A DNA stretch of 51,671 bases from contig CATJNB010000082.1 in assembly GCA_949741605.1 (NCBI GenBank), positions 1 through 51,671 of the forward strand. Reading direction: 5' to 3'. Within the stretch, counting starts at the first letter, position 1. The number at the start of each line of letters is the position of its first letter. Made by a program: the position numbers and the translations under genes. The DNA comes from an uncultured Eubacteriales bacterium (GTDB lineage: Bacteria; Bacillota; Clostridia; Oscillospirales; Acutalibacteraceae). The notes below the pieces were generated by a model that was not told where the DNA came from, ran no database searches, and saw only the letters and a list, made by a program, of their open reading frames with translations. Positions 16,881-26,234 of this stretch are shown here, piece by piece.

Positions 16881-17421
16881 CTACTTTGTATGGGGGATGA
16901 CGTACAGCATTGCCGGGTGGATTTGGGAAGTGATTTTATTCTGTTTCACAGAGAAAAAATTTATTAACCGGGGCTTTGTATTTGGCCCGGTATGCCCGAT
17001 CTACGGCGCCGGTGCTCTGGCCATGTGGGGGATTTTTGGGGTATGGCTGCAATGGCGCAACATCTTCACCCTGTTCTTTTTAGGCGGCCTGCTGGCATGC
17101 GTGATGGAATATATCATTTCCTATGGGCTGGAAAAAATCTTCCATCAACGCTGGTGGGACTATACCCGCAACCGTTTCAATATCAATGGCCGGGTCTGCC
17201 CGCTGGGCTTTACCGCATTTGGGGTATTCTGCGTACTGGTGGTGCGCTGGGTACAGCCGTTTATAATCTGGGTGACCTCCCTGATCCCAGACCTGATTAT
17301 TATGAGCGTTGCCATTACTTTGGTGGTGACGTTTGGTATGGACCTGCTGGTTACAGTGGGAAAGCTGTGCAAACTGGATGTAAAATTGGCGCAGCTGCGC
17401 CGCAAACATTCCACTCCATAA
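16861..17421 (+). CDS. Putative ABC-transporter type IV family membrane protein
   Basis: A 186-residue membrane protein with five or six hydrophobic segments. The sequence SIAGWIWEVI near the start and the GFVFGPVCPIYGAGAL block are typical of the Pfam putative ABC-transporter type IV family (PF06541). These small clostridial proteins have unknown function and usually lack an ABC ATPase partner, as here. The start at 16861 is set by AAAGGA upstream and by the family N-terminus. It overlaps the HD gene and ends at a bidirectional terminator shared with adhE. Confidence 0.8.
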   Translation: MFQQVCNYFVWGMTYSIAGWIWEVILFCFTEKKFINRGFVFGPVCPIYGAGALAMWGIFGVWLQWRNIFTLFFLGGLLACVMEYIISYGLEKIFHQRWWDYTRNRFNINGRVCPLGFTAFGVFCVLVVRWVQPFIIWVTSLIPDLIIMSVAITLVVTFGMDLLVTVGKLCKLDVKLAQLRRKHSTP

Positions 17422-17426
17422 GACAC

Positions 17427-17469
17427 AAAAAATCACCCGGGAAACGGTTTGGTTTCCGGGTGATTTTTT
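17427..17469. terminator. Bidirectional terminator between the membrane gene and adhE
   Basis: A long inverted repeat (AAAAAATCACCCGG... / ...CCGGGTGATTTTTT, one bulged base, 6-base loop) has A-tract and T-tract on either side, so it can stop transcription from both converging genes. Confidence 0.85.
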
Positions 17470-17480
17470 ATGTGAATGGC

Positions 17481-20108
17481 TTATTTTCCGTAATACGCCT
17501 TGGTATAAAGGTCTTTGATTTCCTTAATCAAGGGGTAACGTGGGTTAGCAGTTGTGCATTGGTCTTCGTGGGCATTTTCGGAAAGTTCCTGAATTTTATT
17601 AAAGAACAGTTCCTCAGAGATGCCACATTCCTGAACGGAAGTCGCAATTTCAACATCCTTCTGGAGATCACGGACTGCCTGAATCAAATTCTTTACGCTC
17701 TCCTCAACGGTCTTACCGCCTTTGCCGATCATTTGTGCAATCTTAGCATATTTCTGATCTGCAATGAACTTTTCGTATTTCGGGAACGAACAGAATTTCG
17801 TTGGTTTGGTCGCATTGTACTCAATGACATATGGCAACAGGATCGCATTGGCACGGCCATGCGGGATATGGAATTCGCCGCCCAGCTTATGCGCCATGGA
17901 ATGGTTCAGGCCAAGGAAGGCATTGGTAAAGGCCATACCAGCAATACACGAAGCATTATGCATTTTTTCGCGGGCTTCCTGATCCGTAGCCCCCTTATGG
18001 TAAGCGCGCGGCAGATAGGTAAAGACCATATCAATTGCCTGAAGCGCAAGGCCATCGGTATAATCACTCGCCATATTGGAAACGTAAGCTTCAATCGCAT
18101 GGGTCAGCACGTCCAGACCAGTATCGGCAGTGGCAGCCTTCGGGAGCGTCATAACAAACTGCGGGTCAATAATCGCGACGTCAGGACGCAGGGCATAGTC
18201 GGCAAGAGGATATTTGATATTGCCATTTTGACGGTCCGTGATAACGGAGAAGGAAGTAACTTCCGAGCCAGTACCGGACGTAGTCGGAATCGCAACCATC
18301 TTCGCAAGGCGGCCGAGTTTCGGGAACTTGTAGGCACGTTTGCGGATATCAAGGAATTTGAGTTTCAGGCCGTCAAAGGAGGTTTCCGGCTGCTCATAGA
18401 ACAGCCACATGCCTTTTGCAGCGTCGATGGAGGAACCGCCGCCCAGCGCAATGATAACATCTGGCTGGAAAGCACGCATTTGGTCAACGCCGCGCATAAT
18501 GGTCTGTACATCCGGATCCGGCTCCACATCAGCGTAAATTTCGGCATGGCAATACTGCTGGCGTTTCCGCAAATAGTACAGCACTTTATCCACATAGCCC
18601 AATTTTACCATAGTAGGATCGGTTACGATGAAGGCACGTTCGATCCCTTCCATTTTCTCGAGGTATTGTACAGAATCATACTCAAAATAGATTTTCGGGG
18701 GCACCTTGAACCACTGCATATTGACTCTCCTCTTGGCAATCCGCTTTTTATTGATGAGGTTTACGGACGAAACATTCGAAGTCGTGGAGTTATGCCCATA
18801 GGAACCACAACCGAGGGTCAGGGATGGGGTATTGGTATTGTAAATATCACCGATTGCGCCCTGCGACGATGGCGAATTGGAGATCACACGGCCAACCTTC
18901 ATTTCTTCGCCATAGGCTTTGATGAGGGCTTCATCGGTACTATGGATGACAGCGGAATGTCCAAGACCGCCGAACTCCAGCATTTTCTGCGCCATAGCAA
19001 AGCCTTCTTTGGAATCCTTGACAACAAAGTAAGCGAGTACCGGGGAGAGCTTTTCGCGGGACAGCGGATAATCCGGGCCAACATCCGGCAGGCGGGCAAT
19101 CAAAATTTTGGTGGTTTCCGGAACCTTGACCCCAGCCTGTTCCGCGATCCACGCGGCAGGCTTACCAACTACAACCGCATTGAGGGACTGTTTTTCCGGG
19201 TTGATGACGAAATCCGAAACTTTTTTCGTTTCTTCCTCATTGAGGAAATAGCAGCCATTGTCTGCCATATAGGTTTCAAAATCTTTGCTGATGCACTCGT
19301 CTACAATAACGGCCTGTTCGGAAGCACAGATCATCCCGTTATCGAAGGTTTTGGAGAGCATCAGGTCGGTGCAGGCACGCTCGAGCTTCGCGGTTTTCTC
19401 GATGTAGCATGGCACGTTACCGGGGCCTACGCCGAGGGCTGGTTTGCCGGTACTGTAAGCGGCACGCACCATTCCAGCGCCACCAGTTGCGAGGATCAGC
19501 GATACGCCCGGATGGTTCATCAAAGCACCCGTGGCTTCTACGGAAGGATACTCAATCCATTGGATACAGTTTTCCGGTGCGCCAGCCTGTACAGCGGCAT
19601 CCCGCAGGACTTTTGCTGCTTCGCGCGACGATTTCTGGGCGTTCGGATGGAAGCCGAAAATAATCGGGTTGCGGGCTTTGGCGCAGATCAGGGATTTAAA
19701 CATGGTGGTAGAGGTTGGGTTGGTAACCGGCGTAACCCCGGCAACAATCCCGACCGGCTCGGCAATCTCCACATACCCTTCCATGTCGTTCTCATCCACA
19801 ATGCCAACGCTCTTTTCATATTTGATGGAATGCCAGATATATTCGGTTGCGAAAATATTCTTGATAATTTTATCTTCAACCACGCCGCGTCCCGTTTCCT
19901 CAAACGCAAGCTTGGCAAGCGACATATGATGGTCAAGGCCGGCAAGGGACATGGCATGGACAATATTGTCCACCTGTTCCTGATCGAGCTTCATGTATTC
20001 CGCTAAGGCAACCTCGGCTTTTGCAACCAGCTCGTCAATCATTTTTGGCACGTCGACAGTCGGTTGATCCGATACCGCTGCTTTGGACTCATTGTTTGCT
20101 TTACTCAT
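17481..20108 (-). CDS. adhE: Bifunctional aldehyde/alcohol dehydrogenase AdhE
   Basis: Converts acetyl-CoA to acetaldehyde and then ethanol, oxidising two NADH; the main ethanol-forming, redox-balancing enzyme in fermenting Clostridia, and a spirosome-forming protein in the family. Its 875 residues have an N-terminal aldehyde dehydrogenase domain with catalytic C261 (GMICASEQ). The C-terminal iron-dependent alcohol dehydrogenase has ALGGGSSIDAAK and the His-rich metal site around GMAFTNAFLGLNHSMAHKLGG. The start follows AGGAGG. Transcription should be repressed by Rex at low NADH/NAD+, because two Rex boxes overlap and follow the promoter. Confidence 0.97.
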   Translation of the reverse strand: MSKANNESKAAVSDQPTVDVPKMIDELVAKAEVALAEYMKLDQEQVDNIVHAMSLAGLDHHMSLAKLAFEETGRGVVEDKIIKNIFATEYIWHSIKYEKSVGIVDENDMEGYVEIAEPVGIVAGVTPVTNPTSTTMFKSLICAKARNPIIFGFHPNAQKSSREAAKVLRDAAVQAGAPENCIQWIEYPSVEATGALMNHPGVSLILATGGAGMVRAAYSTGKPALGVGPGNVPCYIEKTAKLERACTDLMLSKTFDNGMICASEQAVIVDECISKDFETYMADNGCYFLNEEETKKVSDFVINPEKQSLNAVVVGKPAAWIAEQAGVKVPETTKILIARLPDVGPDYPLSREKLSPVLAYFVVKDSKEGFAMAQKMLEFGGLGHSAVIHSTDEALIKAYGEEMKVGRVISNSPSSQGAIGDIYNTNTPSLTLGCGSYGHNSTTSNVSSVNLINKKRIAKRRVNMQWFKVPPKIYFEYDSVQYLEKMEGIERAFIVTDPTMVKLGYVDKVLYYLRKRQQYCHAEIYADVEPDPDVQTIMRGVDQMRAFQPDVIIALGGGSSIDAAKGMWLFYEQPETSFDGLKLKFLDIRKRAYKFPKLGRLAKMVAIPTTSGTGSEVTSFSVITDRQNGNIKYPLADYALRPDVAIIDPQFVMTLPKAATADTGLDVLTHAIEAYVSNMASDYTDGLALQAIDMVFTYLPRAYHKGATDQEAREKMHNASCIAGMAFTNAFLGLNHSMAHKLGGEFHIPHGRANAILLPYVIEYNATKPTKFCSFPKYEKFIADQKYAKIAQMIGKGGKTVEESVKNLIQAVRDLQKDVEIATSVQECGISEELFFNKIQELSENAHEDQCTTANPRYPLIKEIKDLYTKAYYGK

Positions 20109-20135
20109 GGTGATAATCTCCTCCTAATGGATATG

Positions 20136-20174
20136 TTGTTAAATATTTAACTAACTTTGTTAATATTATAACAA
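20136..20174. promoter_or_regulatory. Two Rex operators at adhE
   Basis: The Rex consensus is TTGTKAA-N4-TTMACAA. One site, TTGTTAATATTATAACAA (20157-20174), departs at one position and sits inside a 10-base perfect inverted repeat (20153-20178). A second, TTGTTAAATATTTAACTA (20136-20153), differs at one position. The first covers the -10 box, the second lies just past the transcription start. Both fit repression by the Rex protein encoded next door. Confidence 0.85.
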
Positions 20175-20193
20175 AGTTAGGGGCTGCTGTCAA
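20165..20193 (-). promoter_or_regulatory. Promoter for adhE
   Basis: On the minus strand, TTGACA (20188-20193) and TATAAT (20165-20170) are perfect with a 17-base spacer. The -10 is embedded in a Rex box. Confidence 0.9.
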
Positions 20194-20256
20194 GAGGGAC
20201 ATGGAAAAAATATGGAGACAACCAGCATTGGGCTGTCCCCATACAGAAAGGATGTG

Positions 20257-20892
20257 TTACGAATTGCCCATCAGATAGCAGAGCGTCATCAGGCTGTCGC
20301 TGAGATGGACCGATTCCACCACAGCGTCCGGATACTTCCTTGCAATATTATAATGGCTGAAATTCCAGTAATTGCGTACCCCCAAGGTATAAAGCTGATC
20401 CACCAGCAGTTTGGCAGCCTGCTGCGGCACACAAAGCACCGCCATGACCGGCATGGTCTGCTGGCAAAAGGTTTCCAGCTTTGCCACATCCTGTACTTCC
20501 AATTCATCATGGATGCGGGTACCAATGATGGAAGGGTTGACGTCAAAAATACCAGTCAGGACAAAGCCGCGGGTTTCAAACCGCACATAAGCGGCAACCG
20601 CCTGCCCAAGATTCCCTGCCCCCAAAACAATCGCATTTTGCTTTTCGTGCAGACGCAAGATATTGGAAATCTCGCTTCGAAGCTGGTCCACAATATAGCC
20701 GTAGCCCTGCTGGCCAAAGCCGCCAAAACAATTGAGGTCCTGACGGATCTGGGAAGCAGTCAGGCCCATCTTTTCAGAAAGCTCCTTGGAAGAAATCCGA
20801 TTAACCCCAGCCTGTTCCAACTCAGTCAGATAGCGGTAATAGCGCGGCAGCCTGCGGATGACAGACATAGAAATTCCATCCCGTTTGGGCAT
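20257..20892 (-). CDS. rex: Redox-sensing transcriptional repressor Rex
   Basis: A 211-residue repressor that binds DNA when NAD+ is high and releases it when NADH binds. It has the N-terminal winged-helix domain (RLPRYYRYLTELEQAGVNRISSKELSEKM) and a Rossmann domain with GAGNLGQA at residues 91-98. It is the last gene of the acn-icd-rex run (17 bases after icd) and lies directly upstream of adhE, its predicted target. The call is firm. Confidence 0.97.
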   Translation of the reverse strand: MPKRDGISMSVIRRLPRYYRYLTELEQAGVNRISSKELSEKMGLTASQIRQDLNCFGGFGQQGYGYIVDQLRSEISNILRLHEKQNAIVLGAGNLGQAVAAYVRFETRGFVLTGIFDVNPSIIGTRIHDELEVQDVAKLETFCQQTMPVMAVLCVPQQAAKLLVDQLYTLGVRNYWNFSHYNIARKYPDAVVESVHLSDSLMTLCYLMGNS

Positions 20893-20909
20893 AAGGCATC
20901 TCCCTTTCG

Positions 20910-22121
20910 TTACAAAAGCTTCACAAGACGGTCATTGATTTCCCGAAGGAATGTTTCCGTATCGACCGTTTTTTTATTTTCGATCCAGGATAACGCCGCC
21001 AAATCCCCGGTCATCACGCCTTCTTCGATGGTCTGGATGGTTGCCTGCTCCAATTGATTGGCAAAAGCAATGAGATCAGAATTGTTGTCCAGTTCGCCGC
21101 GTTTCCGCAGTGCGCCGCTCCATGCAAACAGGGTGGCTACGGAATTGGTTGATGTTTTTTCCCCCTTGAGATGACGGTAATAATGGCGCTGTACCGTACC
21201 ATGGGCCGCTTCGTACTCATAAACGCCGGTTGGCGAAACCAGCACCGAAGTCATCATGGCAAGGCTGCCAAATGCCGTAGCGACCATATCGGACATCACG
21301 TCACCGTCATAGTTTTTGCAGGCCCAGATATACCCGCCGTCCGAGCGTACCACACGCGCGACCGCATCATCAATGAGGGTATAGAAATATTCAATTTTTG
21401 CATCGTTGAACTTGTCCTCATATTCGCTGGCATAGATTTCGGAGAAAATGTCCTTAAAGCGGTGGTCGTACTGTTTGGAAATGGTATCCTTGGTCGCAAA
21501 CCACAAATCCTGCTTCTGATCGAGGGCATAGTTAAAGCAGGCGCGCGCAAAACTTGCGATACTCTGATCGGTATTATGCTGCCCCTGAATGATGCCGGGG
21601 CCATCGAACGCATGGATGGTTTCGCGCGAAACAGAGCCGTCCGGCGCAGTGACCACCAGCTCGGCTTTGCCGCCCTGCGGCACAACCATTTCCACATTTT
21701 TATAAACATCACCGTAAGCGTGACGGGCAATGGTAATTGGTTTTTTCCAAGTAGGGATAAAGGGGGTAATGCCTTTGACCACAATCGGGGTGCGGAATAC
21801 CGTACCGTCCAGGATTGCACGAATGGTACCGTTCGGGGACTTCCACATCTGGGTGAGGTTATACTCCTTGACCCGTTCCGCATTGGGCGTGATGGTCGCG
21901 CATTTCACCGCTACACCATATCGTTTGGTTGCGTTGGCAGCGTCGATCGTGACCTGATCTTTGGTCGCTTCGCGGTGTTCCAAACCAAGGTCATAATATT
22001 CCGTATTGAGATCCACATAAGGGGTCAGCAGGATCTCCTTAATCATCTTCCAAATGATACGGGTCATTTCGTCGCCGTCCATCTCGACCAGCGGGGTGGA
22101 CATTTGAATGTTATCAGCCAA
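20910..22121 (-). CDS. icd: NADP-dependent isocitrate dehydrogenase (eukaryote-like type)
   Basis: Converts isocitrate to 2-oxoglutarate and CO2 with reduction of NADP+, feeding glutamate synthesis in an incomplete TCA branch. About 403 residues of the homodimeric, eukaryote-like family: [16 protein letters not shown] near the start, the substrate-binding [10 protein letters not shown] and [14 protein letters not shown] blocks. The frame can begin with GTG at 22127, but AAGGAGG would then be only two bases away. TTG at 22121, eight bases from that ribosome-binding site, is the better start. It is 24 bases after acn and immediately upstream of rex. Confidence 0.93.
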   Translation of the reverse strand: MADNIQMSTPLVEMDGDEMTRIIWKMIKEILLTPYVDLNTEYYDLGLEHREATKDQVTIDAANATKRYGVAVKCATITPNAERVKEYNLTQMWKSPNGTIRAILDGTVFRTPIVVKGITPFIPTWKKPITIARHAYGDVYKNVEMVVPQGGKAELVVTAPDGSVSRETIHAFDGPGIIQGQHNTDQSIASFARACFNYALDQKQDLWFATKDTISKQYDHRFKDIFSEIYASEYEDKFNDAKIEYFYTLIDDAVARVVRSDGGYIWACKNYDGDVMSDMVATAFGSLAMMTSVLVSPTGVYEYEAAHGTVQRHYYRHLKGEKTSTNSVATLFAWSGALRKRGELDNNSDLIAFANQLEQATIQTIEEGVMTGDLAALSWIENKKTVDTETFLREINDRLVKLL

Positions 22122-22145
22122 TTTCACGGCCTCCTTACAACGTAA

Positions 22146-24083
22146 TTATTTTTCACTCTGTTCGCGGGTATAATTGAGCAGGCCGCCTGCCAGCACTAAT
22201 TCCCTTTGACGGTCCGTTAAAACAGGTTCGAGTTCGATCTCGGTTCCTTTGGTCAGGTTCCTGAGTACCACCTTACTACCGTTTTGAATGGCAGTACGGA
22301 TATCCGGCAGCTGAAGCTCGTCCATCTGGTCGATGGTATCATAATCCGCCTCGTTCTGGAAGGTAAACGGCAGGATGCCGGCATTGGCAAGGTTCGCGCA
22401 ATGGATACGTGCAAACGATTTGGCAATAACTGCCTTGATCCCCAGGTACAGCGGCACCAAAGCAGCATGTTCGCGGGAGGAACCTTGTCCATAATTGGCG
22501 CCGCCGATTACCATGCCTTTGCCTTCGTCGCGGCAGCGCTGTGGGAAGGCTTCGTCACAGACCGCAAAACAGAAGTTGGAGAGATACGGGATATTCGAAC
22601 GGTAGGGAAGGATTTTGGCGCCTGCGGGCATAATATGGTCGGTGGTGATGTTGTCACCGACTTTCAAGAGTGCTTTTGCTGTGATCTGTTCCTCCAGCGG
22701 GCCGCTTGCCGGGAATTCCTTGATATTCGGGCCGCGCAGGATTTCGACAGAATCCATTTCCTCTACGGGTGCTGGGGCAATGACCATATTGTCATTAATG
22801 AGGAACTGTTCCGGCATAGGAATCTCGATCCCAGAGCCAAGCTCCTGCGGGTTGGTAAAGACGCCGGTCAGGGCAGATACTGCGGCTGTTTCCGGGCTTA
22901 CCAGATAGACTTGTCCGTTTGCCGTACCGGAACGGCCTTCAAAGTTACGGTTAAAGGTACGCAGGGAAATCCCGTTTGAATTTGGCGACTGCCCCATTCC
23001 AATGCAGGGGCCGCAGGCCGATTCTAAAATCCGTGCGCCAGCTGCAATCAGGTCAGCGAGCGCACCGTTTTCTGCCAGCATATTGTAGACCTGTTTGGAA
23101 CCCGGAGCAATCCCAAGGCTGACATCTGGATGTACCGTTTTGCCCTTGAGGATCGCCGCAACACGCATCAGGTCCAGATAGGACGAGTTGGTGCAGGAAC
23201 CAATCAGAACCTGATCGATTTTTTTCTTGCCAATTTCGTCAATGGTTTTGATGTTATCCGGCATATGCGGGCAGGCTGCCATGGGGGTGAGTTTGGAGAG
23301 GTCAATTTCCAAGACCTCATCATACACAGCGTCTGGATCAGCCTTCAGCTCTACCCAGTCCTGCTCGCGGCACTGGGCCTTCAAAAACGCTTTGGTCACA
23401 TCGTCTGATGGGAAAATCGACGTCGTTGCGCCAAGCTCTGCGCCCATATTGGTGATGGTCGCGCGTTCCGGTACTGTCAGGGTCGCAACCCCTTCCCCGC
23501 CGTACTCGATGATTTTGCCAACACCGCCCTTTACCGTCATGCGGCGCAACACTTCTAAAATGACATCTTTGGCGGAAACCCAGTCCGATAATTTCCCGGT
23601 CAGGTTAATGCGTACCATTTTGGGCATGGTGATGTAGTAAGGCCCGCCGCCCATAGCCACCGCAACATCCAAACCGCCAGCGCCCATGGCCAGCATACCG
23701 ATGCCGCCGCCGGTTGGGGTATGGCTATCCGAACCAATGAGGGTTTTGCCGGGGATCCCGAACCGTTCGAGGTGTACCTGATGGCAGATCCCGTTGCCCG
23801 GACGCGAAAAATAAATCCCATGTTTCTTTGCTACCGACTGGATAAACCGATGGTCGTCCGCATTTTCAAAACCGGTTTGCAGGGTATTGTGGTCGATGTA
23901 AGCCACGGAACGCTCCGTTTTTACCCGCGGCACCCCCATGGCCTCAAATTCCAAATACGCCATGGTACCCGTAGCATCCTGTGTCAGGGTCTGGTCAATG
24001 CGAAGCCCGATGTCATTGCCAACCTCCATTTCCCCGCTCAACAGGTGTTCCCGGATAATCTTCTGTGCAATCGTATAACCCAT
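22146..24083 (-). CDS. acn: Aconitate hydratase
   Basis: Isomerises citrate to isocitrate through cis-aconitate using a 4Fe-4S cluster. The 645-residue protein has the short mitochondrial-like aconitase layout. Cluster cysteines lie in GSCTNSSY and in CGPCIG, substrate-binding blocks include SDSHTPTGGGIGMLA, and the C-terminal swivel domain has GANYGQGSSREHAAL. AGAGGAG precedes the ATG. It is the first gene of acn-icd-rex and is read from a strong promoter at 24163-24191. No citrate synthase gene is in the window. Confidence 0.96.
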   Translation of the reverse strand: MGYTIAQKIIREHLLSGEMEVGNDIGLRIDQTLTQDATGTMAYLEFEAMGVPRVKTERSVAYIDHNTLQTGFENADDHRFIQSVAKKHGIYFSRPGNGICHQVHLERFGIPGKTLIGSDSHTPTGGGIGMLAMGAGGLDVAVAMGGGPYYITMPKMVRINLTGKLSDWVSAKDVILEVLRRMTVKGGVGKIIEYGGEGVATLTVPERATITNMGAELGATTSIFPSDDVTKAFLKAQCREQDWVELKADPDAVYDEVLEIDLSKLTPMAACPHMPDNIKTIDEIGKKKIDQVLIGSCTNSSYLDLMRVAAILKGKTVHPDVSLGIAPGSKQVYNMLAENGALADLIAAGARILESACGPCIGMGQSPNSNGISLRTFNRNFEGRSGTANGQVYLVSPETAAVSALTGVFTNPQELGSGIEIPMPEQFLINDNMVIAPAPVEEMDSVEILRGPNIKEFPASGPLEEQITAKALLKVGDNITTDHIMPAGAKILPYRSNIPYLSNFCFAVCDEAFPQRCRDEGKGMVIGGANYGQGSSREHAALVPLYLGIKAVIAKSFARIHCANLANAGILPFTFQNEADYDTIDQMDELQLPDIRTAIQNGSKVVLRNLTKGTEIELEPVLTDRQRELVLAGGLLNYTREQSEK

Positions 24084-24162
24084 TCGTCAAAGTCTCCTCT
24101 CAATCGTAACACGTCTTTAGGGAGGGGTTTCCCCGAGTGTTTTAAACTGTATTTTCTTTAGT

Positions 24163-24191
24163 ATTATCTAATATTATTATTTTCTTGTCAA
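24163..24191 (-). promoter_or_regulatory. Promoter for acn-icd-rex
   Basis: On the minus strand, TTGACA (24186-24191) and GATAAT (24163-24168) have a 17-base spacer. I see no Rex box here, so autoregulation by Rex is not indicated. The leader of about 75 bases contains a small GGGGAAACCCC hairpin. Confidence 0.75.
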
Positions 24192-24308
24192 TGTTTCAGG
24201 GTCAGAATTTTCAGTTTTTTTAAATATCTTGGAAATATTGGCATACTTTTTCTTCCTTCTGGAAAAATCTTTGGCTATGCTGGCACTCCCGCCGCCGTGG
24301 GATGTGCC

Positions 24309-24337
24309 TTGCCCATTTTCCGCACAAATGTTATAAT
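24309..24337 (+). promoter_or_regulatory. Promoter for tepA
   Basis: TTGCCC (24309-24314) and TATAAT (24332-24337) are separated by 17 bases. The leader to the tepA start is about 90 bases. Confidence 0.7.
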
Positions 24338-24396
24338 AAAGCTGCGTCTTTCTGCCGCTGCCGCAGGCGGTGTATGATCCCTCGGAAAATGGGCAA
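24309..24396. repeat. 14-base inverted repeat spanning the tepA promoter
   Basis: TTGCCCATTTTCCG (24309-24322) recurs as its exact reverse complement at 24383-24396, 60 bases apart. The left arm contains the -35 box of the tepA promoter; the right arm lies in the leader. A GC-rich hairpin (24353-24370 region) sits between them. This may be a pair of operator sites for an unknown regulator. The remaining 24192-24308 has no gene. Confidence 0.6.
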
Positions 24397-24432
24397 ACTT
24401 CTGTATTATGATTACAGAGGAGGCAAACGCAA

Positions 24433-25194
24433 ATGAGCGAGGCAATATGGACGTCGGACAAAGAGGGCGCAGACAAGGGCGACGAAAAAGGATACACAAA
24501 CGAGATTTTGGAATCCGGGTCCGTCGTCACCAACGACGGCCAGCATACGATCCACTGCCTGACCATCATCGGGCAGGTGGAAGGGCATTATATTCTGCCA
24601 AGCCAAAACAAGACCACCAAATATGAACATGTCATCCCACAGCTGGTATCCATTGAGCAGGACCCAGCCATTGACGGGCTTTTGATTCTGCTAAATACCG
24701 TGGGAGGGGACGTGGAGGCAGGGCTGGCGATTGCGGAACTGGTGGCAGGCATGAAAAAGCCGACCGTATCGCTGGTGCTGGGAGGCGGCCATTCGATTGG
24801 GGTGCCGCTCGCAGTGGCTGCAAAACATTCTTTTATTGCCCCGTCCGCTTCCATGACCATCCACCCGGTACGCATGAATGGGCTGCTTTTGGGGGTCCCG
24901 CAGACATTTGAATATTTCCAGCGTATGCAGAAAAGGATCACGCAGTTTGTCACAGAAAATTCGCAGATATCCGCGCGGCGGTTTTACGACCTTTCCATGA
25001 ATACGGAAGAACTCGTCATGGATGTCGGTACGGTACTCAATGGGAAACAGGCTGTGGAAGAAGGGTTAATTGATTCCCTTGGCAATCTGTCGCAGGCGAT
25101 TGATTGCCTGTATGGGATGATCGACAAGTACCGGGCGCGCATAAAGCCGCCAAAGCCGCCAAAACCAGCGTCGAAAAAAACAACCAAAAAATAA
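24433..25194 (+). CDS. tepA: ClpP-like serine protease TepA
   Basis: A 253-residue member of the ClpP/crotonase-fold proteases, closest to TepA (YmfB) of Bacillus, named for enhanced protein translocation and implicated in spore or secretion functions. The nucleophile is S121 in GGGHSIG and the catalytic His is H144 in TIHPVRM; the NTVGGDVEAG strand binds substrate. The Lys-rich C-terminus is atypical for ClpP itself. GAGGAGG precedes the ATG. It lies two genes upstream of ftsK/spoIIIE, as tepA is close to spoIIIE in Bacillus, which supports the call. Confidence 0.88.
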   Translation: MSEAIWTSDKEGADKGDEKGYTNEILESGSVVTNDGQHTIHCLTIIGQVEGHYILPSQNKTTKYEHVIPQLVSIEQDPAIDGLLILLNTVGGDVEAGLAIAELVAGMKKPTVSLVLGGGHSIGVPLAVAAKHSFIAPSASMTIHPVRMNGLLLGVPQTFEYFQRMQKRITQFVTENSQISARRFYDLSMNTEELVMDVGTVLNGKQAVEEGLIDSLGNLSQAIDCLYGMIDKYRARIKPPKPPKPASKKTTKK

Positions 25195-25300
25195 ATCAGA
25201 ACGATTCTTTTTCGGGGTGCAAAAACAACGGAAAAGAATTACATAAAAAGACAAACCCTTTTCATAGGATGTTAGAAAACAGGCATGGAGGGGGATTGTC

Positions 25301-26203
25301 ATGACTGTGCTGGAAGCGATCATGCAAGGAGTGATCCAAGGGGCAACGGAATTTTTACCCGTATCAAGCAGCGGACATTTGAGCATCAGCCAGCACCTGA
25401 TGGGGCTGAACCTCAATAGCCTGATGTTTGATGTGCTGCTGCATTTGGGGACGCTGCTGGCGGTGGTATTTGTATACCGCGGGCTGCTGGTACGTCTGTT
25501 TGTGACCTTTTTTTCTACCCTGCGGGAAATCGTGACTGGAAAATTCCGGTGGTCCAAACGCACCGAGGATCAAAATTTACTAGCTATGCTCTTTTTAGGG
25601 CTGCTGCCATTAGGTTTGCTGTTTCTTCCGGTGGCGGGTACAGGCAAGCAGGTAAAAGACCTTGCGGATGCGTGGGCAACAGACGGGGATATCCTGCTGG
25701 AAGGAGCCGCCCTTCTGGTGACCAGCCTGCTTTTGACTCTGGGCATCCGTGCGGACACACGCCGCGCAAACAGCCGCAGCACTTACCGGGTACGGGATGC
25801 ACTGGCAGTCGGACTGGCACAATGTACGGCGGCGGTCTTTCCGGGAATTTCCCGTTCCGGGGCAACCTGGTCGATTGGCGTACTCTGCACAGTGGAGCGC
25901 AAAAAAGCATTGGACTATTCGTTTGTACTGGGGCTTCCGGCCATTTTAGCAGCTGTGGTATTATCGGTTGGCGACGCGGTCCACGAACCGCTCCAGATTG
26001 GCACAGCGCCGCTCATCGCCGGCATGACCGCAGCGGCGGCAGTTGGATTTCTGGCGATTAAAGCATTCCAATGGATGGCCGCATCCAACCGGATGAAACT
26101 GTTTGCATGGTATACGTTCGCAGCCGGGCTGGCAACGATCATCCTTGGGATTGTCGAGCATTGCACCGGGATCGCGATCTTCTCAGGAATCCCATTAACA
26201 TAA
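25301..26203 (+). CDS. uppP: Undecaprenyl-diphosphatase UppP (BacA)
   Basis: A membrane phosphatase that recycles undecaprenyl pyrophosphate to the monophosphate lipid carrier for peptidoglycan synthesis; it can also give bacitracin resistance. The 300 residues have about eight membrane helices and both family motifs: [15 protein letters not shown] at about residues 13-27 and the PGISRSGAT block near residue 180. GGAGGGGG precedes the ATG. The spacing to tepA is 106 bases and to ftsK 31 bases. Confidence 0.96.
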   Translation: MTVLEAIMQGVIQGATEFLPVSSSGHLSISQHLMGLNLNSLMFDVLLHLGTLLAVVFVYRGLLVRLFVTFFSTLREIVTGKFRWSKRTEDQNLLAMLFLGLLPLGLLFLPVAGTGKQVKDLADAWATDGDILLEGAALLVTSLLLTLGIRADTRRANSRSTYRVRDALAVGLAQCTAAVFPGISRSGATWSIGVLCTVERKKALDYSFVLGLPAILAAVVLSVGDAVHEPLQIGTAPLIAGMTAAAAVGFLAIKAFQWMAASNRMKLFAWYTFAAGLATIILGIVEHCTGIAIFSGIPLT

Positions 26204-26234
26204 ATGTTTACAAAGAAAAATAACAGGTGATAAA

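Noticed and set aside
16992..20006. A plus-strand open frame of about 1000 codons.
   Set aside because: It lies antisense to adhE and is the by-product of that gene's codon usage; it has no recognisable domains and the minus-strand protein is certain.
24084..24191. A Rex operator at the acn promoter.
   Set aside because: No TTGTKAA-N4-TTMACAA-like sequence is present; only adhE has such sites.
24177..24569. A 130-codon minus-strand open frame between acn and tepA.
   Set aside because: It overlaps the promoters of both neighbours and the start of tepA and resembles no protein family that I know.
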